Source: Dromiciops gliroides (taxonomy: Eukaryota; Chordata; Mammalia; Microbiotheria; Microbiotheriidae). From it: 64,000 nt of DNA. Numbering within the stretch: the first letter of the stretch is position 1; every line of letters begins with the position of its first letter. Below are positions 44,458 through 58,700 of this stretch, piece after piece. The stretch spans positions 482,290,117 through 482,354,116 of the forward strand of contig NC_057864.1 of NCBI RefSeq assembly GCF_019393635.1, in the 5' to 3' direction. The notes under the pieces were generated by a model, which was given only the letters and a program-made list of their open reading frames with translations, made no database searches and was not told where the DNA came from. The position numbers and the translations under genes were made by a program.

Positions 44458-44958
44458 TATTTCTTTTTGCACCAACTTCTTCTCTAAACGTATCTTCCGC
44501 TTCACTCCCTAGAAAATTATTCCTTGTAACAAATACAAAAGAAATAATAAGAAGGAATAAAAGCAAACCAAACCAAACCAAAACTAACCAACAAATCATT
44601 TGCATCTGCTAGTATATGCAATGTTCTATACCTATAGTCCCCCACCTCTGCAAAGAAGGGAAAGATAATAGGCATTTAACAAATGCTTCTTGATTGATTA
44701 ATTTATACTAAATTTATTTGTGATTATGTTGTATCTCTCAAAAAGAATGCAAGGGCCTCAAAGTCACTAAAGTACCTAAAGGGTGAAAAGTTGGAATAAT
44801 CTCCCTTGGTCACTAGGGAGATTTTTTCCCCCTATATCAATCTACAAACTGTTTTCAAAGGCATGGAGAGGTTAGGGTCTGTGGCTTTGGAGAGAGCACT
44901 TATAATTATAAAATCACACATCTTTGAAATATCAAAATATGTTTAAAAAACAAGAACT

Positions 44959-45126
44959 GGGGGCAGCTAGGTGGCTCAGTGGATAAAGCACCAGCCCTGG
45001 ATTCAGGAGTACCTGAGTTCAAATCCAGCCTTAGACCCTTGACACTTACTAGCTGTGTGACCCTGGGTAAGTCACTTAACCCCCATTGCCCCACAAAAAC
45101 AAACAAACAAACAAACAAACAAAAAA
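44959..45126 (+). repeat. CORE-SINE
   Basis: The copy ends in an (AAAC)n tail. CAAGAACT recurs on both sides. Confidence 0.94.
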
Positions 45127-45129
45127 GCA

Positions 45130-45779
45130 AGAACTATCATTCAGTCTGGAAGATAGCCCTTTGGGTAAACATGTTCTTGCAACTGAATAGAATACAATGG
45201 ATAGTCTATACATTGCATTGAGAAGCAGTGGGGTGGTAGAGGCAGGGGGATGGAGAGGGGAAGATAAAGAGGAGTGGGAGAAGGGAGCTGGGTTCAAATT
45301 CTGCTTCTGATATCCCCTAGCCATAAGGCAATGGATAAGGCCCTTAACCCCTGGGAGCAGTTTCTTGCTTTTCAAATGGAAATAATAGTGTCTAATTTGT
45401 AGGATTGCTGAGAGGCTTAAGTGAGATAAAAACCACTTTGCAAACAAACTCTTGGTACTGTTGTTGTTGCTACCTCTCCAGCTGAAGCCTTCAGTCTGGC
45501 CTTTTCAGTCTGCAGACAGTTTTGAATGTAATTTGGATGCACCCATTGCCTGTGGGCCTTTGCCTATTCTTGTTCATTTCTCTCTCTGGTATGGGAGCAA
45601 TAAAAAAAAAAAAAGAAAGAAAGAAAAAGATTGAAGTCATTCCTTATTTCCACACCCCAAGCCAAGCTACTGGTAAGCCACCCACGGAGACTCGAAACTA
45701 TTTTAAATTCATCACTTTGCAAATATGAATTCTTGAATTCACATGTACCCGAGAATGATTCGGGCTGGGGGTGGGAAGG
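45130..45779. other. Sequence upstream of LIPH
   Basis: No clear repeat. It could contain distal LIPH promoter elements, but none was recognised. Confidence 0.4.
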
Positions 45780-46028
45780 AGGGTGGTTTGGTGAAACCAC
45801 ATGACCTTTCTCTGAAAAGAGGAGGAGTTAGAATTCTGGCCCGGTGTGTGTGAGGGAAGCCAACATTCCCATTCACACTAGCTGCTCTGTAACTTCCTTC
45901 TGTCACTCCACCTCTGGTTTACCTACCAAAGCCGAGACAGAGAGAGCTTCGGAATCTGGAGCAGGGAAGACTGTAGGGAAGCCACCCCTCCTGACCCCCC
46001 CCCCCAGTCTTACCCTCTTCCTTACCCC
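45780..46028 (+). promoter_or_regulatory. LIPH: Likely LIPH promoter / 5' UTR
   Basis: This segment directly precedes the LIPH start codon, is free of recognisable repeats and is moderately GC-rich. A C10-type run lies at about 45,995-46,006. No TATA box or clear initiator was seen, so the call rests on position. Confidence 0.4.
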
Positions 46029-46077
46029 ATGCTGAGATTCTTCGTCTTCATCTGTTTGGTGCGGTTGGTGAGCTCTG
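46029..46077 (+). CDS. LIPH: LIPH coding exon 1, signal peptide
   Basis: The exon encodes [16 protein letters not shown] plus one base of a split codon, then the donor gtaagc. Human LIPH begins MLRFYLFISLLCLSRS. It is a short basic start and hydrophobic core typical of a signal peptide. It is too short to stand out as an open frame. The upstream region (about 45,780-46,028) probably holds the 5' UTR. Confidence 0.9.
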
Positions 46078-49000
46078 GTAAGCTTTTTGCTTTAAAAGTT
46101 TGTTTTCTTCATTTATTGATTTCATTTTTAGAAAAAAAAAAGATTGCTATGCTATTGTAATTTTGCATCTTAAACATCTGCTGGGGAAGCTTTGTGAAGC
46201 GATATAAAGAACAAAGAAGCTTTTTTAAAAAGCTTATTTCATTTTTCCTCTCCTTTGACTGACTTGTGGCCCCTTCAAGATATATACAGCGTTTAAATCG
46301 GTTTGCAATCAGAGCCAATGGGATTGCCTTTCACAGCTAAAATCCACATGGCTTTTCAGATTCCAAGAGATTTTAATTTAATAATCTGTAGTGGGTGTTC
46401 GCTCTGTCGTGCATCCACATCCCTTGGGAATCTCATCTTAAAAAAAAATAACCTAAAAATGCAAGCATTACATGTTTTAAAAGACATATTTTTAAAAAAA
46501 TGACACATTGAAATCATACAGTTTGAACTTAAATACTTTGACCAGGCTCGGTCAGTTTCCTTGCTTCATTTCAGAGGTTTCTCTGGATGCAAGAGCAATG
46601 AAGACTTTTGGCTGGTGTTAACCAGCTAACCAGTTAACTGGTTAAGCATGTCTTTTAGGAGGTGAGGATTCTCTTCGGAAGGGCAGGAATGTCTGTTAGA
46701 ACCAATAGTAGGGATTCTGTCGATGATCAGTTACTATGTGTCAGTCACTATGCTAGTGATTTAAAGAGAGAGACAGAGACAGAGACAGAGAGAAAGACAG
46801 ACAGACAGAGACAGAGAGAGAAAGAGACAGAGAGAGAGACAGAGTGACAGAGAGAGAGCGCCCTTGCCTTCAAGAAACTTGCCTAGGAGAGGCAAACACA
46901 AAAATAGTTATTTGCTGTATACAGAGGAGACTGAAGGTGATGTCAGAGGAGAGGCGCTAGCGGCATGGGGAGGGTGAGGGAGCAGAGCAACACCAACAAG
47001 GGCCCCAGGCAAAAGTGGAATTTGGACTGAGTCTCTGAAAGAGGCCATGAAACTGAGACGTGGAAGTGAGGTCAGAGGGCATTAGGGGCTTGAGGGACAG
47101 CCAGTAAAAATGCTCTGAGATAGGAAAGAAGGTCTTGTTGGAGGAACTCTAAATAGGTATGGGCATCAGTATTTTTAATAAGAAAGGATGTACTTCTGTT
47201 AGATACAGTTTTTTAAAAAGTAAGTTTGACAAGATAGTAACAAAGTCACTGAATGTGTGGCCCTCCTTCAAGCAATGGTATTGATGGGATCGTTGCAGAG
47301 AGTGAATCTAAAGATTACTGTCCCCAAAGGGTGCCAGCACATTTGACTTTCTTGGCTAATAATAATAGTAATAGTTCCCATTTATATAGCACCTACTATG
47401 TGCCAAGTACTTTACAAATTTTATCTCCTTTGCTCTTCAGAACAACCCTGCAAAGTAGGTGCTGTTATTATCTCCATTTGGCAGATGGGGAAACTGAGGC
47501 AAACACAGGTGAAGTGACTTGCCCAGAATCACACAGCTAGTGAGTGTTCGAAGCTGGATTTGAATTCAAGTCTTCCCGACTCTAGCTTATCCTGAGCCCT
47601 TGAATTTTTCATGCACTGTTTTCCTGCCACTGTAAAATCAGGCTAGAACTATTTGCCTACAGATTCATCAGTCTTTAGAGAATTCAGGGGGCAGCTAAGT
47701 AGCACAGTGTATAGAGCACCAACTGTGGATTCAGGAGGACCTGAGTTCAAATCCAGCCTTAGACACTTAACACTTACTGGCGGTGTGACCTTGGGCAAGT
47801 CATTTAACCCCAATTGCCTCACCAAAAAAAAAAATTTCATATCATAGAGTTCTTACCATGTATGTGAATGAAATAAACTAGTAGGAAATCAGAGCCAACA
47901 TCATTGCTATTCTGTGACTATGAGTTAAGGTGATGTTTTGCCAGAAATTAATTACAATCAACAAGAAATCAAAATATCCTGGTCCTAATGATTCCAAATC
48001 TTTTATTTTTTTATTGGCTCCTCCCTTCTCTACTTTGAAGTTGTGAAGATGATGGGGCATCTGTGTGTAATCTGCCTACTTATAAATGAAGGGCTAGGGA
48101 TGGAAGAAAATGTGGTCATGGGGGGTGAGGGGCCCAGTTTGTAATTCAAATCAGAAGTCCCAAAGCAGCAAGCAAGAGGGCATGTGGTATCCCTTAGTCC
48201 CCTTCTTCCTTCTCCCCTGGGATAGGTTGGGGGTGAGGAGATTCCACCAGGATCTCAGCTGGGCCCTGCTCACCTTCAGAACCGTGCTCCCCGTGATGCC
48301 TTTATACCAATTCACAACATTCTTCAGATTTGACTCATTAGTGGGATTTTTAGCAGGAAACCCTCAGGAAAGGCTGTAAATTGCTAAGCATTTGATCAAT
48401 CAATCCACAAGCCATTTATTAGGTAACTGCTGTATTCCAGGCATTGTGTTAGGCTCTGGGGACGAAAAGAAGGGAACTGTCTCTACATTAATAGGAGCCT
48501 CTTCATCCAGAGCCCTCCAGGCAGTGAAATCACAGGTTCAGGACATACAGGAAAAGCCAGGCTGCCTCCTATCCCAGCATGTGACCGCCTGCATTCACAG
48601 CCCTTTTCCACAAACGGGAGGCAAAGTGGATTCCGGCCTTGGTAACCGGGCCAAACATTTGGCAGAGCCCCCTTTTCTTTCTTAAACTTTTGGAAACTAC
48701 TCCCCCCACCCCCAAAAGTTAATCAAGGGGATTTTGTGAGTTTGTGTTCCAAACAGAACAGACAGAAGCCTGGGATCCCAGAGCTCAGTATATATCGAGA
48801 AAGGGTTGATGATTAGAGTGTAGCCCCTAGGGACCTCAGAAATCAAGGCCAAATGCCTTGTTTGACAAAGGAAGAAACTGAGGCTCAGGTAGGAAAAATG
48901 ACTTGCCCAAGATCACACGGGAGAAAGTGGTGCTGTTTGACCTAATATTTAGTAACTACTTCTAGGGAACAGCAAAGCGATCAATCGAACTTCTCACTGT

Positions 49001-49739
49001 TCCTCATAAGGGACAGCAAAAGGTGTCAGTGGATGGAGCCCTGGGCCTGGTATCAGGAAGACCTGAGTTTAAATCTGGCTTCAGACATGTATTAGTTGTA
49101 TAATCCTAAATTTACCTTTGAACTACTTAAACTCTGACTCAGTTGCATCAACTGTAAAATGGGACAATAAAGGTCCGTACCCACCTTACAGACCCAGGGT
49201 TATTGTGAGGCTCAAACAAGATAATCTGTGCCTGGTGCAGAGTAGTTTAATAAGTGCTCATTCCCTCCCCCTTTGCTTACAACATTCCATTTCCTATCTA
49301 CTCCCATGTCTTCACAGCAGGTGGTGGCTGGTGCCTTTTCATTTCTAATCCCTCAAAGCTCAGCTTCTGCCACCTTTTACCTGGGGCCTTTCCCGAGGCC
49401 CCCAGACCTGCTAGGGCCTCTCCTCACCCAATGACCTTGTCTTTTTATTGCATATTTTAGATGTACATATTATCTTCCTAATTAATAAGCTTCCAGAAGG
49501 AAGGGGCTGCTTGATGTTTATCTTGGTACCTCTGGCATTTGGCAGTTTCGAGCATACAGTAAGTGCTTAACACTTGGCACATAGGTGCAGAGTGTTTGAA
49601 TGGAGGTCACTTTTCCGTACCCTGTGAATTCAGCAGATATTTATACATAGTCATAATATAGTAGAAATAGTTACAATAAAAGCCTGCAGGTGTGTAGCTT
49701 TAAAGTTTACAAGGTGCATATGTGTATGTGTGTGTACCG

Positions 49740-49770
<31 letters not shown>

Positions 49771-52700
49771 TATACGTGTATAGAGATAATATACATTTAC
49801 TATTATATTGTTATATAGTATATACACATATGTATATGTATATATGCATATATGTACATGCACACACAGACATATACATACACGTATACCTACATTAAAA
49901 AAACATATAAATTTGCTCCTGGACAGTGAGGTGTCACAGTGGATACAGTGTTGGGCCTGGAGTCAGGAAGACCTGAGTTCAAATCTAGCCTCAGACACTT
50001 ACTATCTGTGTCACCCTGGGCAGGTCACTTAACCCTGTTTGCCTCAGTTTCCTCGTCTGTCAAATGAGCCGGAGAAGGAAATAGCCAAACCACTCCAGGA
50101 TCTTAGCCAAAAAACCCCAAATGGGGTCATGAAGAGTCAAACACGATTGAAAACAACTCAGCCACAGCAACATTAAGCTCCTACAATGTGCCAAGCACTG
50201 TGCTAGGTGGAATAAGACACTGGGAAAACATTGACTCAGGCACTGCATGGTACTTAGATTTAGAACGGGGAGAGAACTCAGAGGTCACTTGGTACAGCCT
50301 TTTCCTAGTCCGGAGCAGGAACCTCAAAACTCAAGAGGTTGGAATCAAACAGCAGGTTACGTGGCATATCCTGGAAGTCATTTGAATCAGACCGAGAAGA
50401 AAATCAAGGATATTAATAAACAGGAGTGGGGGGAGGGGAGGAGTCCTTCCCAGTTTGGGACAACAGATTGGGGGAGGGGGGGAACAAAGGTTCAGAGGCA
50501 GGTGAGAGCACACGGGAAAGAGGCCCTGGGAGTGGCCCAGGTAGTCCAGACTACAACTGTAATGTGAGATAAGGATGAGGGTAATTCCAGAGCCTGGTGT
50601 ATAAGTGAAGGGTGAGTCACGGCCCAGCCTTTTCCGGGGAGGTTTAGAGAATCTTGGCCTCTTTGAGTCCAGACTGGGGACAGTTTCAGGTAAGGGATCT
50701 TGTTTCGGGGAGAGCAGAAAGAGAGTAGGAGTGTACCCTCCACTGTCACAGTAAAGAGGAAATGAGCCACCCCAATGCCGGAAATATCTTCTATCAATAA
50801 GAAATACAGGCACACCTTGCCTGCTGTAGTTAATGGATTCTACAAAAAATATACCAGTAGGGAAACATTTTTTTACATTATTATTATTGTTTTAAACATG
50901 ACTTTTATGAGGAAATAAATTTTTCCTAATTTCCCATGTATAACTGACATCGCACGATTGGCCTTCTCAATGAGTAGGAGAGGGGAAGGATGGAGGGAGA
51001 GGATTCAAAACTCAAAATTTTAAGAAATGAATGTTATAAATAAAAATTTAGAAATGTAGCAGTTGGATCGATTTTGTAAGATCATGCCCTTGGGGCAGCT
51101 AGGTGGCACAGTGGATAAAGCAACCACCCTGGATTCAAGAGGACCTGAGTTCAAATTTGACTCCAGACACTTGGCACTTACAAGCTGTGTGACCCTGGGC
51201 AAATCACTTAACCCCCATTGCCCTGCAAAACAAAAACAGAAACAAAAAACCCAAAACATAAAATCATGCCCTGGATATTAGACATTGCTGAGAGTAGAAT
51301 TTTGGGCTCCTCCCTCTTAGACCCAGGTTTCCTCTTGTTCTCATTCCCTCTTTCATAGAATCAAAGAACAGTAGAGCTTTTCTTCTTGCTTCTTCTCTTT
51401 TTTTCCTTCTCTCTTTTCCCCCCTTCTTCTCTTGCCTCCATTCTCAGAACTCTGCTAAGATCCTGACTCTGTCACCTGTTACCTGTGGGACATTGAGCAA
51501 GTCCTCTCTGGGTCTGTTTCCTCATTTATAAAATGAGGCAGTTGAACTAAGGTGGTCCGTAAGGACTCCTCGCTCTGTGATCCTATGATTCTCTTTTCTG
51601 TAAAATGAAGTGGTTGGATCAAATGGCTCCTGGGGGCCCTTCCAGCTCAGAATTTGGGGTGTTCTGATTCTAAGTCCTGGGATTCCGTGATTTAGGCAGT
51701 AAATTCTCCCTTTTCAATACATTTTCAAGACATGGGAGTGGCTATGTGGCTATGATTTGGGAGTGAGAAGATCTGACACTTGTTAGCTAGCTGACATCTT
51801 ATTCCTCTGAGCCTCAGTTTCCTCACCTGTAAAATGGGGGTTACTCTTCTAACACAACCCATCTCTCCAGAGTGGTGTGAAGCAAGCTCCACTGCATACT
51901 CCTGTTACACGGCGGCGTCAAGTCTCGTCAGCTAATACAAGCCAGTCTCCAGCTTGGGCTTTCAGCAGAGACCAGAATTTTCTCATAGGTTTGATCAAAT
52001 CAGAGACAAGGCAAATAAAATTCATCACAAGTGACACAAATACTAACTCAAGGTTAGATCTCATTCACAGTCATCAAAGGGAGTTACCTGTCTGTGAGGT
52101 GTTTTCCTTATTTATCAGCTAGTAGGAAACATGTCATGCTGCATGATTGTAAACTCATTGAGAGCAGGGACTGTCTTTTGCCTCTTTTTGTATCTCTAGC
52201 ACTTAGCACAGTGCCTGGCACATAGTAGGTGTTTAATAAATGTTTATTGACTGACTGATACATATATGCGTATGTGTATGTTCTGCATAGCATAAAACTT
52301 GCTGGTGCTTCATAAATGCTGAACACAATCAAGGATACAGACCCAGCTGGCCGAAGCTGGAGATGCCACTAGACAGGTTTAGAATGGGGGTATTAACCTT
52401 AACCTTAACTTTTCCTATGATCAGCAGGTAGCACTTAGAAGGAACTAGGGCATTGGGACTGAATAAAAAAGATCAGCTCACTAAGTATCAAATAAACACT
52501 GATGAATGGAAAAGGCACTACTTCAGAAACCCGTTTAGCATGTTTTATCCACCTGTGCCTCTTAATACGACCAGAACAACAACTTGGGCTTGTAACTTAG
52601 CAAGTTTTAGATTACAAAAGAAAGAGGCTGTATACACCCTGGAGATATAGTGGGTGACCACTTTAGCAAGGATGTGCTGTAGACTATCAAAGAACTCTAG

Positions 52701-55700
52701 GCTAAGTGGCACAGTGGATAGAGCACCAGCCCTGGATTCAGGAAGACCTGAGTTCAAATCTGGTCTCAGACACTTCACACTTATTAGCTGTGTGACCCTG
52801 GGCAAGTCACTTGACCCCAATTGCCTCACAAAAAAGAAAAAAGAAAAAAACAACAACAAAGAACTCTTCAGTTGGTTATTCTGTTAACATAAAATGTCTC
52901 TCCTGAAAGCTGCCCCACAAAAAACAACAACAAAACAAACCAAACCCCCCAAAAAAACCAAAACTATAAAATGTCTCTAATTCAATCCAAACAACACATT
53001 TATTGTGCATTCCAGATATAATTCAAGAAACATTTGTCGGGGCAGCTAGGCGGTGCAGTGGGTAGAGCACCGACCCTGGAGTCAGGAGTACCTGAGTTCA
53101 AATCCAGCCTCAGACACTTGACACTTACTAGCTGTGTGACCCTGGGCAAGTCACTTAACCCCAATTGCCTCACCAAAACCAAACAAAGAAACATTTGTTC
53201 TTCATTCTTTCCATATCTACTCCATTCAATCCAATAAACATTTGTCTTCATTCTTTTCACAGTTCCATTCTGTTCCATTCAGTCCAATAGACATTTATTC
53301 TTTGTTCTTTCCACAATTCGGTTCATTTTAATTTAGCGAGCCTTTACTCTTTTTTTAGGGGGGAGGGGGGAGACAATTGGGGTTAAGTGACTTGCCCAGG
53401 GTCACACAGCTAGTAAGTGTCAAGTGTCTGAAGTCAAATTTGAACTCAGGTCCTTTTGACTCCAGGGCTTGTGCTTTATCCACTGGGCCACCTAGCTGCC
53501 CCGAGGGCATGATTTTACAAAATCGATCTCTCCAATGTTGCCAACTGCTATATTTCTAAATTTTGATTTACTCTTTATCCTTTGTACACTGGTTCAGAAT
53601 GTGGGTTCCAACTTGAAGGGTGTTAGGGATTCAAAGAGACAGAGGGGTCCAAACGTGGTCCAAACCTGGGGGACCAGCTTATGAAAAGGGGGAGGGATGT
53701 AATGTCACATGTGAGGAAGAGAAGGAAGGCCAAGCTATAAACCAGTGTGACAGGGAAGGATGGTGGTACCCCTTACAGGAATAGAGAAGTTTGGAAGAAG
53801 AGTGGGTGTGGAGGAAAGGATAAGGCATTCTGGTTTGGACAGATTGAGGTTAATATGCCCATGGCATAGTCGGTTCGAAGTGTCTAATCAGGAACTGCTG
53901 ATTCAGAACAGGTGCTCAGGAGAGCGACTGGGGCTGGATATTTAGATGATCATTGAACTCATGGGAGCTGAAGTCCCCTCCATCCTGGAGATGGGGATTC
54001 TTTAGTATCTCCCATGGTACCGTGCACGTGTTGTTCACCTTTGTGGTCCTCAGCTTCCCAATATGTGAAGGGAGGCAGTTGGAGGACGTGACCTGCGAGG
54101 TGCCCCCTTGGCTCTGGAGCAGGGCCAGCCACAGCCCTCTGGGGAAGAGCTGTCCCCATCTGTCCTCTTCTTCCTCTGACTTTCAGACACAGATGAAGAA
54201 TGTCACACATTCACCAAGCTCAGCTTCCACAGCGCCATTGTGGGCACGAGCCTCAAAGTGAGGCTGCTGCTATATACAGGGAAGAACTTCACCTGTGCCA
54301 AGGAACTCCATTCTCCCTTTCCCGTGAGCTTCAACACGACCAAGAAAACTACCTTCATCATCCATGGCTACAGACCGACAGGCTCCCAACCAGTCTGGCT
54401 GTCCGAGCTGGTGAAGGGCCTGCTCTATGTTGGAGATATGAATGTCATTGTGGTTGACTGGAATCGAGGAGCCACGAATCTGATCTACAGCATTGCCTCC
54501 AGTCACACCTGGGGGGTGGCTGAAATCCTAAAGGAGACCATTGACAAGATGCTGGTAAGAAGGCTGTTCACAGCAAAGAAAAGGCACTAGAAAACCTATC
54601 CTAAGTACAAAAATGTATAATGTGCCCCCCCCTTTTTTTTTTTAGGAAATCAGGGTTAAGTGACTTGCCCAGGGTCACACAGCTAGGAAGTATCTGAAGC
54701 CAGATTTGAACTCAGGGATATGAATCTTCCTGACTCCAGGCCCACCACTATGTGCACTATGGTGTCCCCTAGTTGCCCCAGGGTGTAAAGCTGTCACTCT
54801 AACCCATTGTCCTCCCTCCTCAGCACCCTGAGGTCCAGTGCTTCCCTCCCCTGTGCCCTCTGTAGCTGACCTCCCCCCTTTTTTACGTGTAGAGATAGTT
54901 TTCAACATTTGTTTTTATAAGATTTCCAATTTCAAATTTTTCTACCCCCCCTCCCCTAGACAGCAGGTAATCTGATAGAGGTTTTATATATGTATATAAA
55001 TAAAATAACATTAAACATATTTCTGCATTAGGCATGTTATAAGAGAAGAATCAGAGCAAAAAGGAAAAACCTCAAAAAAGAAAAACAACAGAACCAAAAA
55101 CAAAAGAAATAGTATGGTTCAATCAGCATCCATATTCCACAGTTCTTTTTTTTTTTTCCTTCTGGATTTAGAGAGCCTTTTCCATCATGAGTCCTTTGGA
55201 ACTTTCTTGTACCATTGTATTGGTGAGAAGAATCTAGTCTAGTTGATCAACACATAATGTTGTTGATACTGTGTACAATGTTCTTCTGATTCTGCTCATC
55301 TCACTCTCACTCATCATCAGTTCATGCGAGTCCTTCCAGGTTTCTCTGAACTCCTCCTGCTCATCATTTCTTCCTTCCTTCCTTTCTTTTTTTTTTGGCG
55401 AGGCAATGGGGGTTAAGTGACTTGCCCAGGGTCACACAGCTAGTAAGTGTCAAGTGTCTGAGGCTGGATTTGAATTTAGGTCCTCCTGAATCCAAGGCCA
55501 GTCCTATCCACTACACCACCTAGCTGCCCCCTGCTCATCATTTCTTACAGCACAATAGAATTCCATTACATTCATATACCACAACTTGTTCAGCCATGCC
55601 CCAATGGATGGGCAGTCCCTCAATTTCCAATTCCTTGCCACCACAAAAAGAGCAGCTATAAATATTTTTGTACATGTGGGTCCTTTTCCCTTTTTTATGA

Positions 55701-58700
55701 TCTCTTTGGGGAAAAGACCCAAAAGTGGTATTGCTGGGTCAAAGGGTATGCACAGTTTTATCACCCTTTGGGCATAATTCCAAATGGCTCTCCAGAATGG
55801 TTGGATCAGTTCACAGCTCTACCAACAGTGCATTAGTGTTCCAATTTTTCCACAGCTTCTCCAACATTTATTATTTTCCTTTTTTGTCATTTTAGCCAAT
55901 CTGATAGGTCTGAGGTGGTACCTCAGAGTTGTTTTAATTTTCATTTCTCTAATCAATAGTGATTTAGAGCATTTTTTCATATGGGAATAGATAGCTTTGA
56001 TTTCTTCATCAGAAAACTGCCTGTTCATATCCTTTGACCATTTCTCAATTGGGGAATGACTTGGGTTCTTATAAATTTGATTTAGTTCCCTATATATTTT
56101 AGAGATGAGGCCTTTATCAGAAGTACTGGCCTCAAAAATTGTTTCCCAGCTTTCTGCCTCCCTTCTAATTTTGATTGCATTGCTTCTGTTTGTACAAACC
56201 CTTTTTTTTTTTTTTTTTTACAGTTTTTTTTTTTTTAAGTGAGGCAATTGGGGTCAAGTGACTTGCCCAGGGTCACACAGCTAGTAAGTGTTATGTGTCT
56301 GAGGCCGGATTTGAACTCAGGTACTCCTGACTCCAGAGCCAGTGCTCTATCCACTGCGCCACCTAGCTGCCCTGTACAAACCCTTTTTAATTTAATGTAA
56401 TCAAAATCATCCATTTTGCATTTCATAATATTCTCTGTCTCTTGTTTGGTCTTTGTAGCTGACTCCTTGGCCCATGCCTTATCAGATCCCCTTGTGGGCT
56501 TTTAGGCTATTCCAGTAGTTTCCTTATTGGTCTTCTAGCTCTCCTCTAGTCCGCCTGGGCTGCCTTCCCCTCTCACCCCTTACTCACAGAATCCTTCCAG
56601 GCTCAGCTCAAGTGTCCCTTCCTGATCTCCTCTTCCTTGAGGCCAGAGACTTTATTGTTTTTCCTTTGAATCCTTGTCGTATGCCAAGCTTCATGATGGG
56701 ACAGTAATCTCATCATGTGGATTTTGTTTGCATTGACACAGCCTGGTGCCCCAGAGACAGAGCGCTGCACTTAGAATCAAGGAAGCCTTGAGTTCAAATC
56801 CTGTCTCTGACACTTCACTAGCTGTGCTACCTTCTCAAGTCATTTAGCCTCTGTTTGCCTCAGCTTCCTTATCTGAAAAATAGGAATAATAAGAGTGCCT
56901 GCCTTCCAGGCTTGCTGGGAGGATCCAGCGAGTTCATCTATCTCTGTCAAGTGCTTTGTGAACTTGTGATGGGTAAAGTGTTGCCTTTCAGCGACTTACC
57001 CTCCTCTGTCTCAGTTTCTCATCTGTCAAATAAGAATAACAAGGGGCAGCTAGGTGGCGCAGTGGATAGAGCACCGGCCCTGGAGTCAGGAGGACCTGAG
57101 TTCAAATCTGGCCTCAGACACTTGACACTTACTAGCTGTGTGACCCTGGGCAAGTCACTTAACCCCCATTGCCCCGCCCCCCCCATTATTATTTTGAAAC
57201 AATTATAATGACATCACGACAATAATAGCTCACATCTATAGTGCTTTAAGGTTGCAAAGTAGTCTATATCTTGGCAGATGGGCTAAACCAAGTGGAGGGG
57301 AACCTGTTGGTGAGTTAGGGGGTGTCTCCCCCAAGCACAGAAAGGCATCCCCGCAGGCAGAATGGGCGGATGGGAACAATTTGTTCCAAGGGCCATGAAG
57401 ATGGCTGAAGCGGACTTCTGGGGAGCGCTTAGAGCTTGGCTGGTCTCATTGACTTTTGTTGCTGGACTTCAGTGACTGGAAGAGAGAGTGAGGCTGACGG
57501 CTTTGTGCAACTCTGGCTCATGTAAATACAATTCAGAAGCAAGTCCAGACAGCACTCTGTGATGTCATTGGTCCTCTTTGGAAACAACAACAGTACATAT
57601 CATTAGGTCCTCACAACTCCATAAGGTACGCGCTATGATTAGTCCCATTTTATGGATGAGGAAACTGAGGCTGAGAAAGGTTAAACACTGTGTCCAGGGT
57701 CACACAGGTAGAGAGGGTCTTCCCGAGCCCAAGCGGAGCACTTTCTCCATGGCATAGCCCAGCCACCTCTAGGCCCTGCAGATGGTAGATGCTTAATACT
57801 TGCTTGTTGGGTTGGATTAGATTGTTCTGATGAGGCAAATATCCGTGCTAATGCCACCCTGCCAGGGTGGGTGCATTTCTTGTTGTTGTTGTTGGGCATG
57901 GAAGATTTTGCTTTGCCCACTCAGTGTTTAAAAGAGATCTATCTTTGCTTTTTCTTTTCTTTTCTATTTTTTCTTGTTTTTCTTTTTTAATCTTTGCTTT
58001 TTCTAAGAGACCCATGGAGGAGTTAGGGATTAAGACCCAGGGAAAAGCAGGAAGTGGGCAGCCAGGATGCTTTGCCAAATGGTCTTCCTCGCTATTATTT
58101 GCCCAACTGATGGCAACTCCCTCTTGGAATCACAGGCCAGCGGAGCATCTCTTGACAACATTTACATGATTGGAGTCAGCCTGGGGGCCCATATAGCTGG
58201 ATTTGTTGGACAGATGTATGAAGGGAAACTTGGAAGAATTACAGGTAAGGCTTCTGGGAGATATCTCTGCATAAAGCCTTCTTTTGTGTTTCACGGACAA
58301 TTATACCTTGATTTTGTTTGGACTCCCAGGCTCCGCACCAGGCCAACAGCTAATTAAAAGTGTGTGACACACACATCTGTATACAGATGATACAGGGACA
58401 ACAGATAAATAATATACACACATATATCTGTGGCATTTAAAAAGGTTTGAGAGACATCATTTCTGGGTAATTTAATCATTTTATTAATAATGCCAGCCTT
58501 TTTATAAAAGAATAGTCATTCAGCTATCTCTCTCTTAGATCAAAGACAGTCATGGCAGCAGGCTCATGGCTTACATGCCCTTTAGAAAAGGGGTATCCCC
58601 AAGGGTGGCAATCAACTCTGATTGGTTAATAATTGATGAGAGAATGAATATTCAATGAGGAGCTGGACCAGAATTTTGATTATGTCATTCACTTATAAGT

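Larger units (their letters stand above)
54885..56470 (-). mobile_element. L1 3' half in LIPH intron 2, with two nested SINEs
   Basis: On the minus strand it encodes [36 protein letters not shown] and [20 protein letters not shown], ending CAVRNDEQ at the SINE. It reaches further 5' than the 32-kb copy, so it is a separate insertion. Confidence 0.93.

Noticed and set aside
54959..56470. Frames such as [20 protein letters not shown] as a possible host gene
   Set aside because: The same frames recur at 32 kb and are the C-terminus of L1 ORF2.
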